A stretch of 64,000 nucleotides of DNA from Pseudarthrobacter sp. W1I19 (GTDB taxonomy: Bacteria; Actinomycetota; Actinomycetes; Actinomycetales; Micrococcaceae), in the NCBI RefSeq assembly GCF_030817835.1, contig NZ_JAUSZR010000001.1, positions 3,410,001 through 3,474,000 on the forward strand, in the 5' to 3' direction. This document shows, piece after piece, positions 9,307-17,740 of the stretch. The stretch's first letter is position 1. Each line of letters starts with the position of its first letter. The notes under the pieces were generated by a model. The model worked only from the letters and a program-made list of their open reading frames with translations, did not search any database and was not told the DNA's origin. The translations under genes and the position numbers were made by a program.

Positions 9307-10701
9307 ATGTCACTTACAGCACGCTTGGACCGGCTGGCTCTCAGTCGCCCACACTACAAGCTTCTCCTCATCGGAGGCCTCGGTTACTCGTTCGACGGAA
9401 TGGACGGGGCAGTGGTCGCATTCCTGCTCCCGCGCATCCAGGAACTCTGGGGCCTTAGCAACGCCAGCCTTGGCCTGGTGGGGTCCGCCGCCCCGCTTGG
9501 CTTCTTCTTCGGAGCCATCCTCTCGGGATGGATGGGCGACCGGTTCGGCCGCAAGAAGGTGATGCTCTGGGCGCTTGCCTTCTACTGCGTTATGTCCGTT
9601 GTGGCCGCCATGGCTCCGAACTTCGAAGTCTTCCTGATTGCACGGATCTTTGCAGGATTGGGTGCCGGCGCTGAGAGCGTGATCATCGCGCCGTTCCTGT
9701 CCGAGTTCATCCCGCCGAAGCGCCGCGGCTGGTTCATTGGAACGCTGGCCGGGTTCTTCTCCTTTGGCTTCGTTGGTGCAGCACTGATTGGCCGTTTCAT
9801 TGTTCCGATGGGCGAAGACGGCTGGCGCTGGGCCCAGGTGGTCACCGCCATCCCCATCCTCCTCCTGCTCTGGTGGCGCCGAAGCCTGCCCGAATCCCCC
9901 CGCTTCCTCATCAGCCGCGGCCGCATAGCCGAAGCAACAGAGGTGGTTGAACGCTTCGAGCAGAGCGTGGTGAAGGCAACCGGCAAGAACCTCGCCACGC
10001 TCCCGCCAGCCACCGAGGAGATCACCAAGCACGAGCAGAAGATCAGCATCTGGAATGCCCTGAAGTTCATGTGGTCCAGGGCCATGCGCCGCCGGACCGC
10101 CGTGATCTGGCTGATCTGGTTCGTGATCACGTTCTCCTACTACGGCTTCTTCTCCTGGATCCCCACCCTGCTGGTGGGCCGCGGCTCCACCGTCACCAAG
10201 AGCTTCGAGTACTCGATCATCATCTACCTCGCACAGATTCCCGGCTACTTCTCCGCCGCCTGGCTCAACGACCGGATCGACCGCAAGAACACCATCGCCC
10301 TGTACCTGACCGGTTCCGCGCTCAGCGCCTTCTGGCTGAGCCAGTCCAACGATTCGGGCATGATCCTGGTGGCCGCGGCGACCCTGTCCTTCTTCCTGAA
10401 CGGCACCTACGCCGGCGTCTACGCCTACACACCCGAGCTGTTCCCCACCTGGATGCGGGCCACCGGCGTTGGCCTGGCCAGTGCCGTGGGACGCATCGGC
10501 AGCATCCTGGCCCCTTCCATCATCGGCATCTTCTCCGTGGCGCTCGGCTTCGGCGGGGTATTCGTGATGACAACGGTGGTCCTGACCATCGGCGTCCTGG
10601 GCGTGGTCATCTTCGGCGCCTCCACCGCCGGCAAATCGCTCGAAGACATCAACGCCCGGGCCGAGCATGACCCGGCACCGGCGGGAACGGGACAGAAATG
10701 A
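9307..10701 (+). CDS. MFS transporter, metabolite:H+ symporter type
   Basis: 464 aa with 12 predicted membrane helices. The loop 2-3 signature GWMGDRFGRKKVM and the N-terminal GYSFDGMDGAVVAFLLP are typical of the sugar/aromatic-acid symporter groups. The central loop (about 215-255) is hydrophilic. It should import an organic acid or a related small metabolite used by the following amidohydrolase. The ATG at 9307 is behind CAGGAA; an in-frame ATG 17 codons upstream lacks support. It overlaps the next gene by 4 bp (ATGA), so the operon is translationally coupled. Confidence 0.9.
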   Translation: MSLTARLDRLALSRPHYKLLLIGGLGYSFDGMDGAVVAFLLPRIQELWGLSNASLGLVGSAAPLGFFFGAILSGWMGDRFGRKKVMLWALAFYCVMSVVAAMAPNFEVFLIARIFAGLGAGAESVIIAPFLSEFIPPKRRGWFIGTLAGFFSFGFVGAALIGRFIVPMGEDGWRWAQVVTAIPILLLLWWRRSLPESPRFLISRGRIAEATEVVERFEQSVVKATGKNLATLPPATEEITKHEQKISIWNALKFMWSRAMRRRTAVIWLIWFVITFSYYGFFSWIPTLLVGRGSTVTKSFEYSIIIYLAQIPGYFSAAWLNDRIDRKNTIALYLTGSALSAFWLSQSNDSGMILVAAATLSFFLNGTYAGVYAYTPELFPTWMRATGVGLASAVGRIGSILAPSIIGIFSVALGFGGVFVMTTVVLTIGVLGVVIFGASTAGKSLEDINARAEHDPAPAGTGQK

Positions 10702-11189
10702 CAGAAACACCAATGAAATCGGACGTCGTCTTCCAGCAGGTCTTCGACGCCATGCGGCAGGATCCCGGCGTCATTCTCTTCACCGTCCTGCAATGGATCC
10801 CGGAGCGGTCCAGCCTGCGGCGGCTCTTCACCAGCCATCCGGCTGAGTACCCGGTAGGCGGTGAGAAGACCGTGGAAATCTCCCCAGGCTGGCTCGGGAC
10901 GGTCATTGAAGACAAGAAGCCGTTCCTGGCCCCGGACCTGGACGCGCTCCGTGAGGTCTTCGCCGATTCCGAACTCATCCAGCGGCTCGGCTGCGGTTCC
11001 GTCATCAACGTTCCCGTGCTCGACGGCGGCGGCAACGTGGTGGGGGTCCTCGCCATGCTGGACGCGGAAGGCCGCTACACGCAGCAAAGTGTGGAAGCCG
11101 CCGTCGCCGTCGTCAAGACGAACCTGACCGGCCTCATCGAAGCATTCGCAGCCCATCCCCACGAAGTCCCAGGGAAGGACACCATCTAA
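10698..11189 (+). CDS. GAF domain-containing protein
   Basis: 163 aa. Most of the protein (about 45-150) is a GAF domain: FLAPDLDALREVFADSELI, GCGSVINVPVLDGGGNVVGV and an LDAEGRYTQQSVE tail are typical. There is no output domain. It starts inside the stop of the MFS gene and ends directly before the amidohydrolase start (stop at 11187-11189, next ATG at 11190). A free-standing GAF protein between a transporter and an amidohydrolase may bind the substrate as a sensor. It could also be a catalytic GAF-fold hydrolase partner. Neither has been shown. Confidence 0.85.
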   Translation: MTETPMKSDVVFQQVFDAMRQDPGVILFTVLQWIPERSSLRRLFTSHPAEYPVGGEKTVEISPGWLGTVIEDKKPFLAPDLDALREVFADSELIQRLGCGSVINVPVLDGGGNVVGVLAMLDAEGRYTQQSVEAAVAVVKTNLTGLIEAFAAHPHEVPGKDTI

Positions 11190-12455
11190 ATGAGCACCAC
11201 CCCGAACACCCAGGCCCCGCCTGAAGAAACGGCCGGCAGCGGCGCCCTAGTGGTCCGCAACGCCAGCGTGCTGGACGTGGACGCAGGCACCTACTCCATC
11301 GCCGACGTCGTCAGCATGGACGGGAAAGTAAGCCACGTTGGTCCGGACGCCGACGCACCCTCCGGGGCCCGGGTCATCGACGGCACCGGAAAGTTCGTCC
11401 TTCCGGGGCTCATCGACTGCCACGTCCACGTGGTCGCCTCCAGTGCCGACTTCCGGTCGCTGACCTACACGCCGGCGTCGTACGTATACGCGCAGACGGC
11501 CCGGATCATGGGCGGGATGCTGCGCCGCGGCTTCACCACCGTCCGGGATCTCTCCGGCGCGGACTTCGGCCTGGCGATGGCACAGCAGGAAGGCCTGTTG
11601 GAAGGCCCGAAGATCCACTTCTGCGGGCACGCGTTGAGCCAGACCGGCGGCCACGGCGACATGCGCCTGCCCGGTGAAGACCACGATCCGAACGGGCGGG
11701 GATGCTGCGGCATCGGCCGCGTCGCCGACGGGGTGGACGCCGTGCGTGCCGCCGCACGCGATGAAATCCGCAAGGGCGCACATCACATCAAGATCATGGC
11801 CTCCGGCGGAGTCTCGTCCCCCACGGACCGCATCGACTCCACCCAGTACTCGATGGAGGAGATGCGTGCAGCCGTGGAGGAGGCGGAGGCAGCGAACCGC
11901 TACGTCGCCGCCCACGCCTACACGGCCCGTGCCATCAACCGCGCCCTGGAGGCCGGCGTTCGTTCCATCGAGCACGGCAACCTGCTCGACGACGAGAGCC
12001 TCCGCCTGTTCCTCGAGAAGGACGCCTTCCTGGTGCCCACCCTGGTGACGTACTGGGCGCTCAAGGAGGAGGGCAGGAGTTTCGGCCTCACCGAAGAGAT
12101 GTGGGCCAAGGTGGACTCCGTCCTCAACAGCGGCCTCGAAGCGATCGGCCGGGCGCACGAAGCGGGGGTCAAGATGGCGTTCGGAACCGACCTGCTCGGC
12201 GGCATGCACCGCCACCAGAACGAACAGTTCCGGTTGCTGGGCAAGGTCCAGCCGACCATCGATGCCATCCGTTCGGCCACCACGACGGCGGCGCGGCTGC
12301 TGGAGCGCGAAGGCCAGCTCGGCGTCGTGGCAGCGGGGGCGGATGCCGACATGCTGGTGCTGTCCGCGGACCCGCTTGCGGACATCTCGGTGCTCGCTGA
12401 CATTGCCGACCACCTGGACGTACTGGTCCAGAATGGGAAGGTGGTCGGTCCCTGA
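11190..12455 (+). CDS. amidohydrolase-family metal-dependent hydrolase
   Basis: 421 aa. Metal ligands are visible in the order expected for the imidazolonepropionase-like amidohydrolases. They are DCHVHV after the N-terminal strand, the Lys-containing segment HHIKIMASGG, the histidines in VAAHAYTARAINRAL and SIEHGNLLDDES, and the catalytic Asp in MAFGTDLLGG. The C-terminal beta-sandwich returns at DADMLVLSADPLADI. Family members cleave cyclic amides or the peptidase-type bonds of Xaa-Pro and related compounds; the substrate here is unknown. It is the last gene of the operon controlled by the divergent RpiR gene. Confidence 0.88.
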   Translation: MSTTPNTQAPPEETAGSGALVVRNASVLDVDAGTYSIADVVSMDGKVSHVGPDADAPSGARVIDGTGKFVLPGLIDCHVHVVASSADFRSLTYTPASYVYAQTARIMGGMLRRGFTTVRDLSGADFGLAMAQQEGLLEGPKIHFCGHALSQTGGHGDMRLPGEDHDPNGRGCCGIGRVADGVDAVRAAARDEIRKGAHHIKIMASGGVSSPTDRIDSTQYSMEEMRAAVEEAEAANRYVAAHAYTARAINRALEAGVRSIEHGNLLDDESLRLFLEKDAFLVPTLVTYWALKEEGRSFGLTEEMWAKVDSVLNSGLEAIGRAHEAGVKMAFGTDLLGGMHRHQNEQFRLLGKVQPTIDAIRSATTTAARLLEREGQLGVVAAGADADMLVLSADPLADISVLADIADHLDVLVQNGKVVGP

Positions 12456-12471
12456 CCTTGGGATGCCCGCC

Positions 12472-13509
12472 TTACGCGACGAGCCTGGCCACCAGCTCTC
12501 CGCGGCTGCCCACGCCCACCTTTCCGAAGAGCGACTTCAGGTGGTCGTGGACAGTGTGCGGGGAGATGAACAGGTGGCGGGCGATGTCCGCCGTCGAACT
12601 CCCGGACAGTACCTCCAGGCAGACCTCCCGCTCCCGGGCCGTGACGCCATATGCCGCGAGCAGCAGGGTGGCCAGGTCAAAGGTGGTGGCCGGCTCCACC
12701 GTGACCACCATCTGTTCGGGATCATCGCCGGTGATCAGGCGGCTGGCCTGGAGCACCACCCAGTTGTTTCCGGCGTCGCGCATCCTTGCCCTGGCCGTGC
12801 CCGATCCCGAGGCATGGGCATGTGCCACCACCGAGTGCAGGGTCATGCTGAAGCGCCCCGGTTCGGCGTCTTCCACCTCGGCCAGCCAGGTTGCCGCTGC
12901 CGCGGTGGCTGCCTTCAGCCCGCCGTGCAGCCCGGCGATGACGATCACCGGCCCGGCCGTTGCCTGGCGGCCGGCATGTTCTGAACGCACGGCGATCCGG
13001 CTGGCCGCCGCCAGGGTGGCTGTGAGGGCGGCGAGGAAGTCCACCTCCCGGTCCGAGAAATCAGGACCCGATTCCCGGAAGATACTGCCCACTCCCCAGC
13101 ACGCCTGGTCCACCCGGAATGCGGCCCGGAGTTCGTGCTCCAGGCCCAGCGGCTTCAGGATCTCGTTGACGCGGACGCTGCCCGTCACGTCCCGGTACGG
13201 CGCGTCGGAAATCCGGGCGATGGGCCGTGGGCGCAGGGACAGCTCAGCGAACCGGTGGGGCTCCTGCCCGGCATACTCCGTTTCGGCGAACCGTGCCGCA
13301 TACTCCTCCGTCACGCCCCAGTCCCGCCAGTTGGTGACAGAGGTCATCACCAGAGACTCGGGGTCGACGCCGGCCCAGCAGCCCTGCTCGAACGGCACCT
13401 CCCGCTGCACCACGGCGAGCGCAGCGGCATAGAGCTCGGCCAGGCCCAGTCCGCCGGCGGCCAGGGTGGCGATCTCCCGCCGCGCGCGTTCAGCGCGCTC
13501 CTCCCACAT
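12472..13509 (-). CDS. LuxR-family transcriptional regulator with N-terminal sensor domain
   Basis: 345 aa. The C-terminus is a LuxR/GerE helix-turn-helix: VTAREREVCLEVLSG, then IARHLFISPHTVHDHLKSLF. The N-terminal 270 residues look GAF-like and lack a receiver phosphorylation site. It is convergent with the amidohydrolase operon, 16 bp between stops, and divergent from the DUF1304 gene. The ATG at 13509 was preferred to one 33 codons upstream because conserved sequence begins there and GGAGC precedes it, though at short spacing. Confidence 0.85.
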   Translation of the reverse strand: MWEERAERARREIATLAAGGLGLAELYAAALAVVQREVPFEQGCWAGVDPESLVMTSVTNWRDWGVTEEYAARFAETEYAGQEPHRFAELSLRPRPIARISDAPYRDVTGSVRVNEILKPLGLEHELRAAFRVDQACWGVGSIFRESGPDFSDREVDFLAALTATLAAASRIAVRSEHAGRQATAGPVIVIAGLHGGLKAATAAAATWLAEVEDAEPGRFSMTLHSVVAHAHASGSGTARARMRDAGNNWVVLQASRLITGDDPEQMVVTVEPATTFDLATLLLAAYGVTAREREVCLEVLSGSSTADIARHLFISPHTVHDHLKSLFGKVGVGSRGELVARLVA

Positions 13510-13628
13510 AGCTCCAGTATCTGCCCAAGGGGCGGTGACGCAATCCCCCACAGTGGGGATTCCCCAAGCACCCGGAACCCCGGCGCGGGGGATGTGGGCG
13601 GCGCGCACCGCCGTCGTACTCTTCCTCC

Positions 13629-14027
13629 ATGAACGCCGTATCCCAGATTTTCGCGGTACTCGCCGCCATGATCTACATCGTGGTGTTCCCGCTGGAAAGC
13701 TTCCTGATGCACCGGCCGGGCGCGCAGAAGTTCCTCAGCACCCCGCCGCAAAACGTTCCGGCCGTGATGATGTGGGCCATTCCCACCGGGTTCCGGAATC
13801 TGGCGATCGGGCTGGGCGTCCTGGCCGGGGTGGTGGCCGTGAACCTGGGCGACGAGGTGGTGGGCTATACCCTGGTGGTCTACTGCTGTTTGAACATGGT
13901 GCTGACCGCTCCGGCGATGTTCCTCGCCGACATGCAGGGCCATTATCCGAAGAGGGGCGACAGCATCCCCGGGACGTTGGGTGCCACCGTGCCGGCGCTG
14001 ATCGCACTGGTGGCGCTGCCGTTCTGA
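13629..14027 (+). CDS. DUF1304 membrane protein
   Basis: 132 aa with four hydrophobic helices. The conserved opening (FAVLAAMIYIVVFPLESFLM), the segment FRNLAIGLG and the tail QGHYPKRGDSIPGTLGATVP identify the DUF1304 family of small four-helix membrane proteins of unknown function. It is a single-gene unit, followed by a strong hairpin. It diverges from the LuxR regulator gene. Confidence 0.88.
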   Translation: MNAVSQIFAVLAAMIYIVVFPLESFLMHRPGAQKFLSTPPQNVPAVMMWAIPTGFRNLAIGLGVLAGVVAVNLGDEVVGYTLVVYCCLNMVLTAPAMFLADMQGHYPKRGDSIPGTLGATVPALIALVALPF

Positions 14028-14044
14028 ACCGGCAGCACCCAACG

Positions 14045-14085
14045 AAGATGCCGTAGACACCCGTAAAGGGCGTCCACGGCATCTT
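14045..14085. terminator. bidirectional hairpin between DUF1304 and the PASTA/Excalibur lipoprotein gene
   Basis: Arms AAGATGCCGT (14045-14054) and ACGGCATCTT (14076-14085) pair perfectly, with a further seven-position inner stem containing one mismatch and a 5-nt loop. It sits between convergent genes and has a short T-rich tail on the plus strand. Confidence 0.7.
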
Positions 14086-14131
14086 GTCTAATACGCACTC
14101 ATTCGACGGTGAGTCAGTTCAGCACTGGACC

Positions 14132-14836
14132 CTACTTGTCGCAACCGATGCCGTCGCCATCCCTGTCGAGGTGCTTGCCGTAGCCCGGCGTACCGGCGTA
14201 CACCGGCGCTGCTCCTGCTTGTCGCGCTGCAGTGCAGTTGGCGTAGTAAACAGCGGCCGGTGCCGGCACAGCGGGAGCCGGAACAGCAGGAGCGGGTGCA
14301 GCGGGAGCCGGTGCAGCGGGAGCCGGTGCGGGCTTGGCTGCTTGTGCAGCGGCAACATCTGCCGCAGCCTTGTCCGCGGCCGCTTTGTCTGCGGCGGCTT
14401 TGTCGGCCGCTGCCTTCTCTGCCGCAGCCTTTGCAGCAACTGCCTGCTCGGCGGCAGCCTTCTCGGCAGCCGCTTTCTCCGCGGCAGCCTTTTCCGCGGC
14501 CAGCTTTTCAAGGGATGTGACCCCGAGGTGCACCGTGGACCCCTTCGCAGCCGTGGCACTCTCGGTGGGGTCCTGGGAAATCACCTGCCAGTTTTTCTTC
14601 ACAATGATCGATTTGCCGTCAACGGTGTCCAGAGCCTCAACCTTGAAGCCGAGATCTTCCAGCTGCTCCGTGGCCTTGTCCAAAGTCATGCCTATTACGC
14701 CTGGAACCGCCACCGTTTCTGCAACCGCGGCAACGGCGGTTGCAGTTTCTGTTGCCTGCACGGCTACCTGCTTGCCGCCGCCGCATCCGGTCAGCATCAG
14801 TCCGGTCAGGACAACTAATGTCAGCGTCTTTTTCAC
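14132..14836 (-). CDS. lipoprotein with PASTA domain, Ala/Lys-rich coiled coil and C-terminal Excalibur domain
   Basis: 234 aa. A lipoprotein signal ends at the lipobox LTGC (about residues 15-18). One PASTA domain follows at about 45-105 (VPGVIGMTLDKATEQLEDLG). Then comes a TolA-like helical region of AAAEKAAAEK and AAADKAAADK repeats (about 115-175), a Pro/Ala linker, and a C-terminal Excalibur calcium-binding motif ending DRDGDGIGCDK. PASTA domains bind peptidoglycan or beta-lactam-like ligands, so a cell-wall-spanning lipoprotein is inferred. The GTG at 14836 is preceded by AGGGGG. It follows the DUF1524 nuclease gene by 62 bp on the same strand. Confidence 0.85.
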   Translation of the reverse strand: MKKTLTLVVLTGLMLTGCGGGKQVAVQATETATAVAAVAETVAVPGVIGMTLDKATEQLEDLGFKVEALDTVDGKSIIVKKNWQVISQDPTESATAAKGSTVHLGVTSLEKLAAEKAAAEKAAAEKAAAEQAVAAKAAAEKAAADKAAADKAAADKAAADVAAAQAAKPAPAPAAPAPAAPAPAVPAPAVPAPAAVYYANCTAARQAGAAPVYAGTPGYGKHLDRDGDGIGCDK

Positions 14837-14870
14837 TTTTCCCCCTAGGAATGTTTGTGATGGTGAAACA

Positions 14871-14888
14871 TGGGGCCTGAAAGCCCCA
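14871..14888 (-). terminator. short hairpin between the DUF1524 gene and the lipoprotein gene
   Basis: Arms TGGGGC and GCCCCA flank a 6-nt loop in the 62-bp gap, just after the nuclease stop codon on the minus strand. The tail is only weakly T-rich. It may reduce read-through into the lipoprotein gene. Confidence 0.35.
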
Positions 14889-14898
14889 AGACTTTGGG

Positions 14899-16056
14899 TC
14901 AGCTTTCGCAGGCGACGCCGTCCAGGTCGCGGTCCAGCCCTGCCCGGTAACCGGGCTGGCCTGTGAGGATGGGCGCTGCACCGGCGGCTTTTGCCGCCGC
15001 GCAGTTCGCATAGAAGACGGCCGCCGGTGCAGGAACAACTGGCGCAGGGGCAGCAGGAGCCGGCACCACTGCAACCGGAGCAGGTGCCGCAGCAACCGGC
15101 GCCGGTTCCGGCGCAGATGCCGGCGGAGCTGATGCAGGAGGTGCTGGAGCAGCAACCGCCTGCTGTTCCGTGGGGGCCAACTGCCCCGTGCATGCGGCGA
15201 GGATGTTCGCCATAGCGTTGTGCTCCGCCTGGGTAACCCACAGGCTGTACGTCGCCTTGACCGAAATCTGCCGCGCGACGTACTCGCAGCGGAACGCCTT
15301 GTTCGGCGGCAGCCAGGTGGCGGCGTCGCCGTCGCCCTTTTTCTGGTTAGTGGGACCGTCCGTAGCCTGGAGGTTCCGTGGGTCGTTGGCAAAGGCCGTC
15401 CGCTGCTCAGTGGTCAGCTGCTGCGCGCCCTTCTGCCAGGCATCACTGAGGGCAACAACATGGTCGATCTGGACGGCGGTGCTGGTCCCGCTCCCCCGCA
15501 GGAAGCTGATGCTGGCGCCCGTGTACGGGTCCGCCAGCGTTCCGGTCTGCACTTTGCAGGGAACGCTGTTCGTGTAGGTGACGTCGGTCAGATCGCGCTG
15601 GAGGATGTCGTTCCGGGTGTCGCAGCCGTTGCGGTCAACGTCCGCCCACGCCTGCCCGAACTGCGCCCGGTCATAGCCCGTCTTGGGCGCCCGGCCCTTG
15701 ATGGGCAGGGTGGCGAGCAGATCGATCGCTTTGGTGGTAAAGGCCGGCGCGTTCGGCGCAGCGGCGCCCTGCGCCACAACGCTGGACGTTTCGCGGGCCA
15801 GCGGCTCCGCGGTCTCCCAGGAGGAGGGAACGGACGACGGCGCCGGCGCAGCTTCCGCAGTTGGGCTCGCCTCCGCCGGGACGGCCGTAGCTGTGCTGGC
15901 TGAAGCTGCCGTCTCCAGATCCGCGGACAAAACACGAGGCAGGGCGATGGCACCTGCGATAAAAAGTGCAAGAGAAACCCCAACGGCAATTGCCCCTGGC
16001 TTCCGGGCCCGCCGCGGTCTCCCTGCTGACCCCGGCACCTTCCCAAACTTTGACAA
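14899..16056 (-). CDS. exported DUF1524 (HNH-fold) nuclease-like protein with C-terminal Excalibur domain
   Basis: 385 aa. A single N-terminal membrane helix (about 22-45) acts as an uncleaved signal-anchor or signal peptide, followed by a low-complexity Ala/Pro/Ser linker. A DUF1524 domain spans about 105-285. Its HNH-like core shows IDHVVALSDAW (198-208) and the conserved NLQATDGPTNQKKGDGD (228-244). A second Pro/Ala linker leads to an Excalibur motif ending LDRDLDGVACES. DUF1524 proteins are predicted metal-dependent nucleases, so this is probably a surface or secreted nuclease. The start is TTG at 16056 behind GGGGGA, the only well-placed ribosome site. Confidence 0.88.
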   Translation of the reverse strand: MSKFGKVPGSAGRPRRARKPGAIAVGVSLALFIAGAIALPRVLSADLETAASASTATAVPAEASPTAEAAPAPSSVPSSWETAEPLARETSSVVAQGAAAPNAPAFTTKAIDLLATLPIKGRAPKTGYDRAQFGQAWADVDRNGCDTRNDILQRDLTDVTYTNSVPCKVQTGTLADPYTGASISFLRGSGTSTAVQIDHVVALSDAWQKGAQQLTTEQRTAFANDPRNLQATDGPTNQKKGDGDAATWLPPNKAFRCEYVARQISVKATYSLWVTQAEHNAMANILAACTGQLAPTEQQAVAAPAPPASAPPASAPEPAPVAAAPAPVAVVPAPAAPAPVVPAPAAVFYANCAAAKAAGAAPILTGQPGYRAGLDRDLDGVACES

Positions 16057-16069
16057 TGATTTCCCCCAT

Positions 16070-16096
16070 AAAAAGGCCCGGCAATGAGCCGGGCCT
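16070..16096 (-). terminator. intrinsic terminator directly upstream of the DUF1524 ribosome site
   Basis: Arms AGGCCCGGC (16074-16082) and GCCGGGCCT (16088-16096) with a 5-nt loop are followed on the minus strand by five T. The end of the T-run lies only a few bases before the GGGGGA ribosome site of the nuclease gene. It may stop transcripts from the glyoxalase gene, or act as a 5' attenuator. Confidence 0.65.
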
Positions 16097-16260
16097 CTTG
16101 CTTAAGCCGCGTTGGTTACAGCTGGGAGCCTATTCGCCAAAAAGCGGGGGAAGCCGGGATTCGGAAAAACCTGAGGCAACTTTGCTCTTCTCTTGATCCA
16201 ACCTTGATATGCCTGTCGCACAGCAGACTCTGCACTTAACAATCGCGTGCGCAGTACCCC

Positions 16261-16293
16261 AAGCCCGCGCGGGCAGGAGGCTCGCGCGGGCTT
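16261..16293. terminator. hairpin after the glyoxalase gene
   Basis: An 11-bp perfect stem (AAGCCCGCGCG at 16261-16271 and its complement at 16283-16293) with an 11-nt loop lies 8 bp beyond the glyoxalase stop codon on the minus strand. Confidence 0.6.
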
Positions 16294-16300
16294 TGGCGGG

Positions 16301-16681
16301 CTATGCGCGCTGGGTGATATTAAGGATGTTGCCCTCGCTGTCCAGGAACCAGGCGGCCTTTCCCCAATCACTGGTGGCAACGCCGTTTTCCGTCTTCAGG
16401 CCGGGAAAATCGTAGTCTTCGAACCTCACGCCGCGGCTGCGCAGGTCCCCCATTTCCTTGTCAAGGTTGTCCGTTTCCCACCCCATCTGGGTGTTCTTGG
16501 CAGACCCCGCATTGTCAGTCTGGTAAACGAGGAAGCCTGTCCCTTTGCCGCAGGTATACATGAGGCTGTCCTCTTCCATCGAACCGGATGGTTCAATGCC
16601 CAACTTGTCCCGGTAAAAGTCCCGCGCCCTGTTGATGTCCTTGGCCGGAAGAACAGCAATGATTGCTGAATCTTTGAGCAT
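16301..16681 (-). CDS. VOC-family (glyoxalase/bleomycin-resistance) protein
   Basis: 126 aa, one VOC module pair. The N-terminal half carries AKDINRARDFYRDKLGIEP. The C-terminal half carries the strand and loop FEDYDFPGLKTENGV and ends KAAWFLDSEGNILNITQ, where the Glu is the usual metal ligand. Single-gene VOC proteins of this length serve in detoxification or antibiotic binding; the ligand is not predictable. The ATG at 16681 begins the first beta strand closely. Confidence 0.88.
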   Translation of the reverse strand: MLKDSAIIAVLPAKDINRARDFYRDKLGIEPSGSMEEDSLMYTCGKGTGFLVYQTDNAGSAKNTQMGWETDNLDKEMGDLRSRGVRFEDYDFPGLKTENGVATSDWGKAAWFLDSEGNILNITQRA

Positions 16682-16902
16682 AATAAATTCCTTTGTGCAT
16701 TTTTATCGCGATGATGGCGCTGCTCTCCCCCGATTGCAGTCCCGGAACGTCCCTGTCCGCGGCTGCGTGGCCGTCCACTCCGCCCTGCTGTGGGCGGCTA
16801 CCTGGGACTCTGCAACGCCCCGCCAGCCATACCGGCGCGAGGGTCCCCGAAGCCTATGTGGCCATTATGGAACTGAATTGTGGCCAGCGAAATAGGGAAA
16901 GT
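16682..16902. other. intergenic stretch without a recognised element
   Basis: 221 bp between the glyoxalase start and the DinB stop, both on the minus strand. Several open frames cross it but none has a ribosome site or recognisable protein sequence. It should hold the glyoxalase promoter; no clear consensus boxes were seen. Confidence 0.4.
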
Positions 16903-17415
16903 TTATTCTGCGGGTTTCCGCTGCAGGCCCTTTGCATACGCGGCCTGCCCTATGTGTTGAAGGCAGTCCGCAACGGTGCTCACCAGCCGCACGCCGAGCG
17001 TCACGGGCGGGTCCCACCGGGTGTCAACCACCCGGTCCAAGTCCTCGTCGCTGACTGTCTGCAGAAATTCAACCGTCTGCCGGTGGACTGCGTCGTAGTA
17101 CTCAAGCAGCTCTTCGGCCGGAGCCCGCACAGCATCCACCTGGTCGCTCGAGTGCCCGTAGCCCGTATCGGTGGGGCGAAGTGGCAGTCCGAAGCGGCCT
17201 ACGAAATCCTGCGTGAACCATACTTGTTCCAGCCCTGCAACATCCGAAACCTGAACATCTTCCACCCTGGCCAGATGCCAGATCAGCCATGCGATCGAGT
17301 TGCCGGTTCCCGATGGCCGCACGGTGAGGGACCCGTCGTCGAGCCCTTCAAGAGTTGCTTCCACCGTTTCCCGGATCCTGCCGAACGCGTCCAGCAGCAG
17401 GTGGTTCGATTTCAT
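16903..17415 (-). CDS. DinB-like DUF664 protein
   Basis: 170 aa. Residues 25-160 form a DinB/DUF664 four-helix bundle. The metal-binding histidines are visible in SIAWLIWHLARVEDVQ (first helix pair), in YGHSS and in the C-terminal DCLQHIGQAAY. Many actinobacterial DUF664 proteins are related to mycothiol-dependent transferases, so a thiol-dependent detoxification role is possible. The ATG overlaps the stop of the small upstream gene by 4 bp (ATGA), implying translational coupling. Confidence 0.88.
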   Translation of the reverse strand: MKSNHLLLDAFGRIRETVEATLEGLDDGSLTVRPSGTGNSIAWLIWHLARVEDVQVSDVAGLEQVWFTQDFVGRFGLPLRPTDTGYGHSSDQVDAVRAPAEELLEYYDAVHRQTVEFLQTVSDEDLDRVVDTRWDPPVTLGVRLVSTVADCLQHIGQAAYAKGLQRKPAE

Positions 17416-17615
17416 TGCTGCTGCCCGTCGGCTTCCGTTTCCTTGCTTCGGGCGTCGCGCAGGTGCTGCTCCAATTTGGCTTCCGCATCCCGCCGGCGGT
17501 CACCAACAGACCGCCCCTGTTCGGCCGCGGGAGGCGGATTTCCCGGCTCCTGCACCTGGTCATCCACCCCGGCGGCGGGGACGGCGCTGTCCAACTCTTC
17601 GCTGTTTTCACCCAT
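17412..17615 (-). CDS. small hydrophilic protein coupled to the DinB gene
   Basis: 67 aa, acidic at the N-terminus and rich in charged residues at the C-terminus (DAEAKLEQHLRDARSKETEA), predicted helical. No family recognised. Support is the ATGA overlap with the following DinB gene and its acceptable composition. The ribosome site before the ATG at 17615 is weak, and the frame stays open 29 codons further upstream with Pro/Arg-rich, non-protein-like sequence. It may only be a translational leader. Confidence 0.4.
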   Translation of the reverse strand: MGENSEELDSAVPAAGVDDQVQEPGNPPPAAEQGRSVGDRRRDAEAKLEQHLRDARSKETEADGQQQ

Positions 17616-17740
17616 ACCGGATGGTCTCACAAGCGGGGGAAGGGGTCGAGGAACCTGCCGGGCGGGCCGCGGAATCCACCTGACGGCGAATGACCAGCCC
17701 ATTACTCCCCTGCCGCTGGACCCGGCGCAACTCTAGGAGA

